Below are positions 1 through 7,905 of a stretch of 64,000 bases of DNA, piece after piece (within the stretch, counting starts at the first letter, position 1; each line of letters begins with the position of its first letter). The DNA comes from UBA2396 sp038042175 (GTDB lineage Bacteria; Planctomycetota; Phycisphaerae; Phycisphaerales; UBA1924), in NCBI GenBank assembly GCA_964358855.1, contig CAYHQQ010000017.1, forward strand, positions 1 through 64,000, written 5' to 3'. The notes beneath the pieces were generated by a model. The model made no database searches and was not told where the DNA came from. It was given only the letters and a program-made list of their open reading frames with translations. The position numbers were made by a program, and so were the translations under genes.

Positions 1-942
1 CGCGCCGCCCGCACCCACCAGCGTGTGCAGCTCATCGATGAAGAGCATCACGTTCTTGGCCTTGCGGACCTCGTTCATGACGGCCTTGATCCGCTCTTCG
101 AACTGGCCGCGGTACTTGGTGCCCGCGACCATCATCGCCAGGTCGAGAACGACCAGGCGCTTGTCCTGCAGGATTTCGGGCACATCGCCCGAGATGATCC
201 GCTGGGCCAGCCCCTCGACGATGGCGGTCTTGCCGACGCCGGCCTCGCCCAGGAGGACGGGGTTGTTCTTGGTGCGACGGCAAAGGACCTGGACCAGACG
301 CTCGATCTCGTTCTGGCGGCCAATAACCGGGTCGAGCGTCCCCTCGCGGGCGAGCTCGGTGAGATCGCGCCCGAACGAGTCGAGCGCGGGGGTCTTGCTG
401 CGGTTCTTGCCGGCGGGGCCGGCGGTGCTGCCGCTGCTCCCGGCGCTTGCGGCGGGTCCGGAGGCCGGGCCGCCCTCGCCGCCGGTGGCCTCGCTCTGCT
501 CGTTGCCCGCGCCCAGGAGGTTCAAGACCTCCTCGCGGACATCCTCGAGCTTGAGGCCCAGGTTCATGAGGACCTGGGCGGCGACGCCGTCGTGTTCACG
601 CAAGAGCCCGAGCAGGAGGTGCTCGGTGCCGACGTAGTTGTGGTTGAGGTTTCGGGCCTCTTCGATGGCGTACTCGATGACCTTTTTGGCGCGGGGCGTC
701 TGGGGCAGGCGCCCCATGGTCACCATCTCGGGACCCGGCTTGACGAGCTTCTCGACCTCCAGGCGAACCTTGCGCAGGTCGACCTCGAGGTTCTTGAGCA
801 CGTTGGCTCCCACGCCCGAGCCTTCCTTGACGAGGCCGAGCAGGATGTGCTCGGTCCCGATGTACTCGTGGTTGAAACGCTGGGCCTCCTGGTTTGCCAG
901 GGCCATGACTTTGCGGGCACGGTCTGTGAAGCGTTCGAACAT
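1..942 (-). CDS. clpC: ClpC-type AAA+ protease ATPase subunit, 5' part only
   Basis: This is the N-terminal 314 residues of ClpC, the unfoldase that feeds proteins to the ClpP protease; the gene runs off the left edge. It starts at the ATG read from 942, with GGGGGAG just upstream. Two Clp N-domain repeats are visible (about residues 1-65 and 80-140, each with an NHxYxGTEHxLLGL core). A Gly/Ala/Ser-rich linker (about 145-180) follows. The first AAA+ domain then shows Walker A GEAGVGKT, the pore-loop segment around AGTKYRGQFEER and the start of Walker B with LFIDELHTLVGAG, where the window cuts it. The N-domain is closely similar to repeats 1-2 of the stand-alone Clp-N protein at 1361-2521. 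The family is certain; the C-terminal half, including any ClpP-docking loop, is not visible. Confidence 0.97.
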   Translation of the reverse strand, partial: MFERFTDRARKVMALANQEAQRFNHEYIGTEHILLGLVKEGSGVGANVLKNLEVDLRKVRLEVEKLVKPGPEMVTMGRLPQTPRAKKVIEYAIEEARNLNHNYVGTEHLLLGLLREHDGVAAQVLMNLGLKLEDVREEVLNLLGAGNEQSEATGGEGGPASGPAASAGSSGSTAGPAGKNRSKTPALDSFGRDLTELAREGTLDPVIGRQNEIERLVQVLCRRTKNNPVLLGEAGVGKTAIVEGLAQRIISGDVPEILQDKRLVVLDLAMMVAGTKYRGQFEERIKAVMNEVRKAKNVMLFIDELHTLVGAGGA

Positions 943-1360
943 GGTTGAAACTCCCCCGAGGGTTGGTGAGAGGGGCCGGTAGGGGCCGAGAACTCTCTCC
1001 ATTCTATTCGCACAACCGACGCCCTCGGGTGCGTCGACTGGCCTGTTATCGATCAGCGGCCGCCATCGGATCAGTTTGCCGCCCGGCAAGTGAGCAATGC
1101 GCACACTTGGGGTCCGGGCGCGACTCTGGGAAGGATATTCGGACCTCCCCGTGTTTGATGTCGCCGGATTGGCTCCGGCTTCCGATTTCTCCGTGCCCGA
1201 CCGGCGATAGGGCAATTCGGTACAAGAGGTTGCACGCCGCGTGCCAAGCTGGATGGGGGACTTGTGCCCGATTGGAGCCCGCCAAGGGGGCTTGACGCCA
1301 CCCGAACATGTCGGGACGTGGCCTGGGCTGCCATTCCGGCGGCTTGAAGGGAATGGAGGG
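943..1360. other. 418-bp gap upstream of clpC
   Basis: No ORF here looks real: those present overlap on both strands and match no family I know. The stretch should hold the clpC promoter, but I see no clear -35/-10 pair and no CIRCE-type repeat. A small hairpin (CCCGA, 5-nt loop, TCGGG, 1301-1315) lies 46 bp past the stop of the Clp-N protein and could be a weak terminator, but no U-run follows it. Confidence 0.5.
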
Positions 1361-2521
1361 CTACCTGCCGCGCATCAGGATCGTCACAAAAGCGCCGGCG
1401 ACGCCGCCGATGAGGCCGCCCAAGAGGGCACCCAGGAAGACTAGCCAGAGCTTGGCGGCAGAAGCCGCTCCCTTGGTCGAGCGTGAGCTTGCGGCGCTTG
1501 ACGCTCCGTCGCTCGTGCGATCGCCGGTCGAAGCGGCCGCTGTCTCGCCGCCGCCAAGGAGGCTCACGATCTCAGCTCCCACACGCGGCGGCGTCAGCCC
1601 GTGGGCCGCCAGGATTTCCTGCAAGCCTTTCGCGATGCGGACTGCGCCCGCGCCGGCGGCGGGCGATTGGGAGTTCTCAACGGTCGAGGCCCGACAACTC
1701 ACGATACCCAAGAGCAGGTGCTCGGATCCGACGTAGTCGTGGCCGAGCTGGCGAGCCCATTCGATCGCGTCCAGGATTGCCCGCCTGACCTCGGGAGTCT
1801 GAGGCCGCAGGCCGCCGGCCAGTGGCTCAGCGCCCGGGCGCATCAGACCCTGGATCTCCGATCGGAGCTTCGTCGTGTCGACGTCCAGATTGGCCAGAGC
1901 CGCATGGGCTGTTCCCGCGCCTTCCTCGAGCAGGCCGAGCAGGAGATGCTCGACGCCCACGTGCGCATGACCGAACTGCAGTGCCTGCTGGTTCGCCAGC
2001 AACAGTAAGCTGCTGGCCCGATCCGTGAAACGCTCGATGTTCGGTGGACCTCCCGCGGGATTGGACGGATCGGTCGAGGCACCTCCCGCACCCAGAAGGG
2101 CGACGACCTCCGCTTGCACACTCTCGAGAGTCAGACCAATGCTTCGAAGCACCTGGGCGGCGATGCCGTCCTGCTCTCGGAGCAGCCCAAGGAGCAGATG
2201 CTCGGTGCCGACATAGTTGTGGTTGAGTGTGCGGGCCTCCTCGATGGCGTACTCGAAAACTTTCCTGGCCCGGGGTGTCTGCGGAAGCGCTCCCATGGTG
2301 ACCATGTGGGGACCGGGCTTGGCCAGCCGCTGCAACTCCATGAGAACCCTGGTGAGGTCCACGTCCAGATTCCTGAGGACATTCGCCCCGACTCCCGATC
2401 CCTCGATGACCAGTCCCATCAGGATGTGCTCGGTCCCGATGTACGTGTGGTTGAGGCGCTGGGCCTCCCGGTTGGCCATCGCCATCACCTTGCGGGCCCG
2501 CGGAGTGATGTGCTCGAACAT
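1361..2521 (-). CDS. Membrane-anchored tandem ClpC N-domain protein without ATPase
   Basis: A 386-aa protein containing only Clp N-domain repeats and a C-terminal anchor. Four repeats are visible, each with a core like NHxYVGTEHLLLGL, at about residues 1-65, 78-140, 155-220 and 235-300; this equals two complete Clp N-domains. No Walker A or B is present. A Ser/Ala/Thr-rich linker leads to one hydrophobic segment near the C-terminus (from WLVFLGALLGG), ending in ILMRGR. The start is the ATG read from 2521, which begins MFEHITPRARKVMAMAN like ClpC itself and has AAAGGGG upstream; the longer open frame upstream is a shadow of the neighbouring gene. In Clp ATPases this domain binds substrates and adaptors, so a membrane-tethered adaptor, substrate trap or decoy for ClpC is a reasonable inference. 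The function is not established. It lies between the zinc-ribbon gene and clpC, all on one strand. Confidence 0.9.
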   Translation of the reverse strand: MFEHITPRARKVMAMANREAQRLNHTYIGTEHILMGLVIEGSGVGANVLRNLDVDLTRVLMELQRLAKPGPHMVTMGALPQTPRARKVFEYAIEEARTLNHNYVGTEHLLLGLLREQDGIAAQVLRSIGLTLESVQAEVVALLGAGGASTDPSNPAGGPPNIERFTDRASSLLLLANQQALQFGHAHVGVEHLLLGLLEEGAGTAHAALANLDVDTTKLRSEIQGLMRPGAEPLAGGLRPQTPEVRRAILDAIEWARQLGHDYVGSEHLLLGIVSCRASTVENSQSPAAGAGAVRIAKGLQEILAAHGLTPPRVGAEIVSLLGGGETAAASTGDRTSDGASSAASSRSTKGAASAAKLWLVFLGALLGGLIGGVAGAFVTILMRGR

Positions 2522-2547
2522 GTCGAGGCCCCTTTGGAATCCGGCAC

Positions 2548-3651
2548 TCAGTGCTGCGACATCGCCACAATCGCCGCGATGCCACCGGCAACGGCAAGAC
2601 CGGCAAGGACCGTGAAGAAGATCTTCCAGAAGCTCCAGGGACGCTCGCCCGAGATCTCGCCCGTGCGGGCGTTGATGATGATGCGGAAGACCCGCTTGTT
2701 GTAGCGGTAGGCCGTGATCCACACCGGCAGGAGCAGGTGCTTGAACGTGATGTCCGAGTACCGGGAGTCCTTGCTGGAGATGATCTGGTGGTCGCCCCCG
2801 ATGTCGCGGCAGATCGAGCGGTCGATCGTCGGCTGCATCCGGACGGTCGCACGACCGAATCCGTCGTCGAGCGAGACCGAGTAGCTCTCGGCCGTGAAAC
2901 CCGCGAGGTACGCGTCGTCGTAGGGCGCAATCGAGCCCAGGTCCCACGGCTCCAGAGATTCCAGGCGGTTCTCGGCGAGCGACTTGGTCGCGGGGACCAG
3001 AATGTCATCGAAGCTGTCGAACACGCGCCCGCTCGCGGGGTACCACCGCGTCTTTCGGACCTGGCGCGTGCGGGTCTGGCTGCGCCCGTTGACCGTGACG
3101 CTGTAGGTTTCGGTCACCCAGTAGTCCACGCCCCGCTGCCCCGTGTAATCCGTCGTCGCGTCGGCGTCGTAGGTCCAGTAGGGGAGATAGATCCCCTGGA
3201 GCGACTGATCCAGGAATGCGGCCTTCTTCAGGTCGCTGGGCGCGAACCACAGCGACGCGAGCCACGTCTCGTACGTCGCCGACGCCTTCTTGCGGTCGAT
3301 GCCAAACGGCAGCAGCCCCCGCGGGCGGATGAGCTTGACCGACTTGCCCTGGGCGACGATCGGGCTCCCGCAGAAGCCGCACTTGCCGCTGGTGTGGTGG
3401 TCGGGCAGCTGCGTGTGGGCGGCACAGCTCTCGCAGATGACCTCGACGCGATCGACGGTCTCCTGCTGTTCGGCCAGGTTGTTGAGAAACGAGTGGTAAT
3501 CGAGCTCCTCGACGGCCGCGACCTTCAGCTCGCCGGTGGCTTCGGGAATCGCGTTGACAGTCCCGCAGTGCCCGCACGTGAGCGAGTCGGTACCGGGCGT
3601 GAAGGTGAGCTTCGCACCGCAGGAAGAGCATGGGAAGAAACGCTCGGACAT
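2548..3651 (-). CDS. Zinc-ribbon protein with C-terminal membrane anchor (TFIIB-type ribbon)
   Basis: About 367 aa. Two zinc ribbons are visible: FPCSSCGAKL with LTCGHCGT (about residues 5-30), and VICESCAAH with GKCGFCGS (about 70-100). The long central region, rich in Tyr and Trp, matches no family I can name. The protein ends in one transmembrane helix (FFTVLAGLAVAGGIAAIVA) with only a few residues after it. Proteins of this shape are often annotated as TFIIB-type zinc-ribbon or PriA-like, but no helicase motif is present. The start is uncertain: ATGs at 3651, 3678 and 3711 are in frame and none has a good ribosome site. I chose 3651 because MSERFFPCSSCG places the ribbon at the N-terminus. 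It ends 26 bp before the Clp-N gene starts, so the two are probably co-transcribed. Confidence 0.75.
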   Translation of the reverse strand: MSERFFPCSSCGAKLTFTPGTDSLTCGHCGTVNAIPEATGELKVAAVEELDYHSFLNNLAEQQETVDRVEVICESCAAHTQLPDHHTSGKCGFCGSPIVAQGKSVKLIRPRGLLPFGIDRKKASATYETWLASLWFAPSDLKKAAFLDQSLQGIYLPYWTYDADATTDYTGQRGVDYWVTETYSVTVNGRSQTRTRQVRKTRWYPASGRVFDSFDDILVPATKSLAENRLESLEPWDLGSIAPYDDAYLAGFTAESYSVSLDDGFGRATVRMQPTIDRSICRDIGGDHQIISSKDSRYSDITFKHLLLPVWITAYRYNKRVFRIIINARTGEISGERPWSFWKIFFTVLAGLAVAGGIAAIVAMSQH

Positions 3652-3811
3652 CGGGGGATGAGGATACTCAATTTCCATCGGCGGCGGAGCCGGTGCACGT
3701 GGTTGCTGCATTTGGCCCCGGAGGGGCCGCAGGCAGTCCATCGACACGTGCTTCTTCCGATTTGCGCTCGATACCTTGCACTCCGACTCTCATGGAAATA
3801 TCAAGACGGAC

Positions 3812-4534
3812 TTAGTGCTTACACCCACACCCGCCCGCCGCCGGGGCCTCGCTCGCCTCCGCCGCCTCGCCCAGGAACTTGACGATCTTGGCGTTGAGGA
3901 ACGCGGCGTGGTATTCGAGGTGGTATGTGTAGCTCGCGACGATCGTCCGCACCGACTGCTCGCCCTTGGTCGGGTGCATGCCCGTGCGGGCCAGCTGGGC
4001 ATCGCTCAGGCCCGCGAGCCACATGGCGGCCCACTGACGCAGGGTGTGGATGATCGCGACAAATGCCCCGATCGAGCCGCCTCCCGAAGCGCCCTGGCCC
4101 ACGCCATACAGGTTCTGATCGACGAACGCGTTCTCGTCCCACTCGGTGAGCAGCGGGCGTTCCTCGGCCACGATCTTGCGCATGCGGTGGATCGCCACCA
4201 GGTCGGCATCGGCGACGTGCCCGATGAGCACGCGTGCCGGCCAGCGGCCCACGCCCGCGTCGGGCAGGAAGGCCTGGTCGAGCTGCTCCTCGGTGAGCCA
4301 GAAGAGCCGTCGGTCGAAGTTCTCGACGCCCTTGCGGAACCGCATGACGAGCTCCGCATTGGGGAGTGCGGTGATTTTTTCGAGCGAATCGACCTTGCCC
4401 AGGCGGGGGATGATGTGGGCGGCGACGGCGGTCTTGCAGCACGTGCCGGAGGCGGCCTTGGCGGCTCCGCCGCAGCACTCAGAAGAGGCGGCTTGGCCGG
4501 AGGTTTCTTGACAGCAGGATTGCGAGGTGGTCAT
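3812..4534 (-). CDS. DinB-fold protein with Cys-rich ends
   Basis: A 240-aa protein of the DinB/YfiT four-helix-bundle superfamily, whose members include metal-dependent thiol S-transferases. The core has the spaced histidines expected of the family: IGHVADADLVAIHRM (about residues 115-130) and YTYHLEYHAAF (about 205-215). Unusually, the N-terminus carries three CC pairs (SCCQ, ECCGG, TCCK) within about 35 residues and the C-terminus ends GGCGCKH, so the tails could bind a metal or act as redox thiols. The ATG at 4534 has AAAGGAG six bases upstream, which excludes the longer open frame. It is divergent from the thioesterase gene at 4607. The substrate is unknown. Confidence 0.82.
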   Translation of the reverse strand: MTTSQSCCQETSGQAASSECCGGAAKAASGTCCKTAVAAHIIPRLGKVDSLEKITALPNAELVMRFRKGVENFDRRLFWLTEEQLDQAFLPDAGVGRWPARVLIGHVADADLVAIHRMRKIVAEERPLLTEWDENAFVDQNLYGVGQGASGGGSIGAFVAIIHTLRQWAAMWLAGLSDAQLARTGMHPTKGEQSVRTIVASYTYHLEYHAAFLNAKIVKFLGEAAEASEAPAAGGCGCKH

Positions 4535-4606
4535 CGGAATCTCCTTTGGCCAAGGATAGGAGCGTGGGAGCGGGGACTGGTGGCCGGGCGGCCATATCCT
4601 GCCCCC

Positions 4607-5005
4607 ATGGGAAACCGGCGACTGAGCCTGCGGGTTGTGATGATGCCGCGGGACACCAACCACTACGGCACGATCTTCGGCGGGGTGATTCTCGCCTACA
4701 TCGACCAGGCCGGCTTCGTAGAGGCCCTGCGTTACGGGAGCCACAAGTGGGTCACGGTCTCGATGGACCGGGTGGAGTTCAAGCAGCCCGTTTTCGTGGG
4801 CGACGTCGTGAGCTTCTACGCGTCCACCGTCCGCGAGGGGACAACAAGCCTCACCGTCTCAGTCGAGGTTGAGGCCCAGCGGGCCGCCGATGGAAGCAGC
4901 GTGGGGGTGACCGCCGCCACGATGACGCTGGTTTCGGTCGGGGGAGACTCAAGGCCCATACCATTCCGCCGACCGGGCGTCCCGACCCCTCCCGCGGCGA
5001 CCTGA
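4607..5005 (+). CDS. Acyl-CoA thioesterase, hotdog fold
   Basis: A 132-aa single hotdog domain of the YciA/acyl-CoA hydrolase type. The diagnostic part is MMPRDTNHYGTIFGGVILAY followed by IDQAG, with the N-x-x-G-T-I-F-GG pattern that forms the active site and central helix. Next comes VTVSMDRVEFKQPVFVGD, the usual strand bearing the residues that contact the thioester. Such enzymes cleave acyl-CoA to fatty acid and CoA; chain-length preference cannot be read from sequence. The ATG at 4607 lies 72 bp from the divergent DinB-like start, so promoters for both probably share that gap. Confidence 0.88.
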   Translation: MGNRRLSLRVVMMPRDTNHYGTIFGGVILAYIDQAGFVEALRYGSHKWVTVSMDRVEFKQPVFVGDVVSFYASTVREGTTSLTVSVEVEAQRAADGSSVGVTAATMTLVSVGGDSRPIPFRRPGVPTPPAAT

Positions 5006-5049
5006 TCGTCTTTGGAATTGCATGCCCGACTGTCCCGGGTGAGACAACC

Positions 5050-5400
5050 ATGAGCCAATCCTCGTTCACGAACATGAAGATCGTCGGTGGTGTCCTGATC
5101 GCGCGTCCGGAGCGCGAGAAGATCGGGGAGTATGAGTCGCCCATCATGAAAGCGGAGATCGAGGGGGAGGCCCCGGCGGCCAAGTGGAAAGTCGTGATGG
5201 AGATGCACTCGGTGCGCATGGTGGCGTCGGCTGGCCTTGGCGCTCTGGTCAGTCTGAATCAGGGATGCAAGAAGAACGGCGGCAAACTGGTCCTGTGCGG
5301 GCTCGACGAGAATCTCAAGGCGGTGTTTGAGCTCACCAAACTGCACCGCGTGCTGATGCTCGTCGACACCACCGAGGCGGCCGTCAAGGCCGTGGGTTGA
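5050..5400 (+). CDS. STAS-domain protein (anti-sigma-factor antagonist type)
   Basis: A 116-aa single STAS domain. The conserved turn reads VASAGLGALVSL. The Ser at about residue 60 aligns with the Ser phosphorylated in SpoIIAA/RsbV, but the preceding Asp is replaced by Ala and the following Ser/Thr by Ala. The C-terminal half (GGKLVLCGLDENLKAVFELT then KLHRVLMLVDT) is typical. By family it would bind a partner-switching kinase or anti-sigma factor, or act in a related sensory complex; no partner gene is nearby. It ends 8 bp before the purN start. Confidence 0.88.
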   Translation: MSQSSFTNMKIVGGVLIARPEREKIGEYESPIMKAEIEGEAPAAKWKVVMEMHSVRMVASAGLGALVSLNQGCKKNGGKLVLCGLDENLKAVFELTKLHRVLMLVDTTEAAVKAVG

Positions 5401-5408
5401 ACGAACAC

Positions 5409-6020
5409 ATGTCGGACGTGACAGCCAATGCCGCGACCGACAGAAGCCCGGCCAGGCTCGCCGTGTTTTTGTCCGGGGGCGGGCGGTCGCTGACCAATCT
5501 GATGCGGGCGATCGCCCGGGGCGAGCTTGCGGCCCGGATTGTGCTGGCGGTGGCGTCCAAGGAGTGTCCCGGGGCACAGCAGGCAAGGGCCGCGGGCATG
5601 CCGACCCTGATCATGCCCGGCGAGATCGCCGCCGCCGAGCTTGAGGGCGTGCTGCGCAAGCACGATGCGCAGTGGGTGGTGCTCGCGGGATACCTGAAGA
5701 AACTGGCGATTCCGCGGGGCTTTGAGGGGCGGGTGGTCAACATCCATCCGGCACTCCTGCCGCGCTTTGGTGGGACGGGCATGTACGGGCGACGCGTGCA
5801 CGAGGCGGTGCTGGCGGCAGGGGCTCGCGAGAGCGGCTGCACGGTTCACCTTTGCGATGATCTGTACGATCATGGGCCCATCGTTCTGCAGGACAAGGTC
5901 GAGGTCGTGCCCGGCGACACTCCCGACACGCTGGGAGCCAGAGTCTTTGAGGCCGAGTGCCGGGCGTATCCCAGGGCACTAGCGATGCTGATCGACGGCA
6001 GTTGGAGGGCTAAGGCATGA
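5409..6020 (+). CDS. purN: Phosphoribosylglycinamide formyltransferase
   Basis: A 203-aa PurN, which transfers a formyl group from 10-formyl-THF to GAR in purine synthesis (cytosolic). The phosphate-binding loop is LSGGGRSLTNL. The catalytic Asn and His are in VVNIHPALLPRFGG, and the catalytic Asp is in CDDLYDHGPIVLQ. Length is normal for the family. I chose the ATG at 5409; a TTG at 5397 overlapping the previous stop is also in frame and would add four residues. It is isolated from other pur genes here. A large inverted repeat begins 9 bp after the stop and may terminate it. Confidence 0.95.
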   Translation: MSDVTANAATDRSPARLAVFLSGGGRSLTNLMRAIARGELAARIVLAVASKECPGAQQARAAGMPTLIMPGEIAAAELEGVLRKHDAQWVVLAGYLKKLAIPRGFEGRVVNIHPALLPRFGGTGMYGRRVHEAVLAAGARESGCTVHLCDDLYDHGPIVLQDKVEVVPGDTPDTLGARVFEAECRAYPRALAMLIDGSWRAKA

Positions 6021-6028
6021 GATTGAAA

Positions 6029-6197
6029 CACGGAGGACACGGAGGGGCACGGAGGAAGGCAACGGAGAGCGATGCGAAGGAATCAGAAGAAGGCAGAAGG
6101 CTGAACGTGAAGGCTGAAGGCGGAATCGACTCCGCCTTCAGCCTTCAATTTCAGCCCTCTGTTTTTTCCTCCTCCGTGCCCCTCCGTGTCCTCCGTG
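6029..6197. repeat. 169-bp nested inverted repeat, likely terminator or mobile repeat
   Basis: Two perfect 28-bp arms (6029-6056 and 6170-6197), made of CACGGAGG-type units spaced by GACA and GGG, enclose a second perfect hairpin with 16-bp arms (6109-6124 and 6131-6146, loop ATCGAC). A run of six T's lies at 6162-6167. It begins 9 bp after the purN stop and ends 5 bp before the likely start of the next gene. The inner arm sequence (GGCTGAAGGCGGA) recurs in the repeat at 7779-7897, so these belong to one family. Confidence 0.85.
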
Positions 6198-6202
6198 CTT
6201 TG

Positions 6203-7768
6203 ATGTCTTTACTGCTCGCCGTGACGATGTGCGCGAGCCTCTCCGCGTTCGCTCAGCCCAAGCCCGCAACCCCTAACCCCGCGCCCAAGGCCCAGCCCGA
6301 GGAGAATCTCGAAGAGCGTGCGATGGAAGCGATCGCGGCCAAGGACTGGGTGAAGGCCCAGGAGTGGCTGCTGAAGATGGTGGACGCGGGGAAGGGAAAG
6401 TTCACGCCGTACTACAACCTGGCGTGCGTGCGGGCGGTGCAAGGCGACAAGGCGGGAGCGATGGACTGGCTGGTGCAGTCGATCGAGCGCGGGTTCAGCG
6501 ATCTGCGGCAGATGCGGCGGGATTCGTACCTCAAGACGCTCGGCGACGAGCCGGCGTTCAAGAAGCTGGTCGAGGCGTGGCCGGTGTTTCTCGACAAGCG
6601 GGTTGAAAAGGACGTGGAACTGGCCAAGAAGCTCTTTGAGGCGAGGTTCGCCGAGGAACGCGACGCCAAGCAGCGTCTTGTGTTCCTCTCGTCGTTCGAT
6701 GCCGCGGCTTTCAGTGACGCCAGGATCGAGGTCCGCCAGGTCGTCCGCTGGGCGACCCTGGACGAGAAGAGCGTGTTCAAGGGCATGATGGACGGGCCCG
6801 ATGCGAATCTCGACGCGTGGGTGCTCGTGGTGTTGCCCAAGGGCGAGGCCTTTGGCCGCTGGGCGCAGCTCATGTTCGGCCCGGCGGCCATGTCGTCCAC
6901 GAGCATGATCGGCGGCGCGTACGTGCACGACGACAAACGCCTGGTGTCGCAAGACACCGGGGCCACCCTCCGCCACGAGTTCATGCACGTCCTGCACTGG
7001 CGTGACATGGACCGACGCGGGCAGCGACACCCGATCTACGTGCAGGAAGGACTCTGCAGTCTGACGGAGGACTTCGATGTCGTGCCCGGCACCGACGTCG
7101 ACGGCGTCAAGGCGATCAAACTCGCGAGCTCGTGGCGGACCAACATCGCCAAACGACGCGAACGCGGCGGCACGCTCATCCCCATCGAGACCATGGCGGC
7201 CATGCCCCACGAGAAGTTCATGGGATATCGCCCGCTGGCCAACTACGCGATCGCCCGGACGCTTTTCCTGTGGCTCGAGCGTGAGGGCAAGCTGAGCGAC
7301 TGGTACGCCGATTACACGACGAACTTTGGTGAGGACCCCACGGGCGTGAAGTCGTTCGCCAGGATCATGGGCGGCGAGGCCAAGTCGATCGCCGAAGCCA
7401 ACAAGCGGTTCAAGGCGTGGGTGCGGGCCTTGCCCGAGGTGCCCGAGGAAATCGCTCGCGGCATGGCGAGCCTGGGGCTCGATATCGAGACGGGCGAGGG
7501 GGATGGTGTGTCGGTGGTGGGCTTTGGGCCCAGAATCAAGGATCGCAAGAGCCGCCCGGTGGGCAATGAACCACTGGTGTGGAAGGTGGAGGAGGGCGAG
7601 ATCCGCAAGGGCGACGTGATCCGCTCGATCAATGGGAGGCCGACGCGGGAGATGGCCGAGCTTGTTCGCGTGCTTTCGGGATTCCATCCTGGGGAGACGG
7701 TGGAGCTTGCGATCCGGCGCGGAAAGCAGAGCGTAACGGCGAAGGTGGCGCTGGTGGCGAAGCAGTAG
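6203..7768 (+). CDS. Secreted HExxH metalloprotease-like protein with TPR-like and PDZ domains
   Basis: A 521-aa exported protein. I chose the ATG at 6203 because it begins directly with a signal peptide (MSLLLAVTMCASLSAFAQ); the longer open frame starting at 6017 is only the translated inverted repeat. After the signal comes a TPR-like region (about residues 35-115, with AIAAKDWVKAQEWLLKMVDA and YYNLACVRAVQGDKAGAMDW). A zinc-metalloprotease motif follows, HEFMH at residues 258-262, then YVQEGLCSLTED, which may supply the third zinc ligand as in gluzincins. The C-terminal 100 residues form a PDZ domain (IRKGDVIRSINGRPTREM). It probably acts in the periplasm or on the cell surface; the substrate is unknown. 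Confidence 0.82.
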   Translation: MSLLLAVTMCASLSAFAQPKPATPNPAPKAQPEENLEERAMEAIAAKDWVKAQEWLLKMVDAGKGKFTPYYNLACVRAVQGDKAGAMDWLVQSIERGFSDLRQMRRDSYLKTLGDEPAFKKLVEAWPVFLDKRVEKDVELAKKLFEARFAEERDAKQRLVFLSSFDAAAFSDARIEVRQVVRWATLDEKSVFKGMMDGPDANLDAWVLVVLPKGEAFGRWAQLMFGPAAMSSTSMIGGAYVHDDKRLVSQDTGATLRHEFMHVLHWRDMDRRGQRHPIYVQEGLCSLTEDFDVVPGTDVDGVKAIKLASSWRTNIAKRRERGGTLIPIETMAAMPHEKFMGYRPLANYAIARTLFLWLEREGKLSDWYADYTTNFGEDPTGVKSFARIMGGEAKSIAEANKRFKAWVRALPEVPEEIARGMASLGLDIETGEGDGVSVVGFGPRIKDRKSRPVGNEPLVWKVEEGEIRKGDVIRSINGRPTREMAELVRVLSGFHPGETVELAIRRGKQSVTAKVALVAKQ

Positions 7769-7778
7769 AAGAGTTGAG

Positions 7779-7897
7779 CAGGACTGAGGACTGAGGAAAG
7801 ACAAGGCGGAAGGCTGAACTTGAAGGCGGAGTCGGAATCTGACTCTTACTCAGCCTTCAGCCTCCGCCTTCCGCCTTTGTCTTTCCTCTCAGTCCTG
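7779..7897. repeat. Imperfect inverted repeat between converging genes, probable two-way terminator
   Basis: The left arm, from CAGGACTGAGGACTGAGGAA through about 7817, pairs with a right arm (about 7850-7897) ending CTTTCCTCTCAGTCCTG. The best-paired core is GGAAAGACAAGGCGGAAGG (7795-7813) against about 7867-7886, with a one-base bulge. It lies exactly between the convergent protease and mutL stops. The AGGACTGAGGACTGAGGA unit recurs near 45230-45260, and GGCTGAA/GGCGGA units recur in the 6029-6197 repeat. Confidence 0.75.
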
Positions 7898-7905
7898 TTT
7901 ACTGA

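Noticed and set aside
1046..1309. Short frames in the gap upstream of clpC
   Set aside because: Overlapping frames on both strands, no ribosome sites and no recognisable family.
6017..6202. N-terminal extension of the metalloprotease
   Set aside because: Translated inverted repeat; the signal peptide begins at the ATG at 6203.
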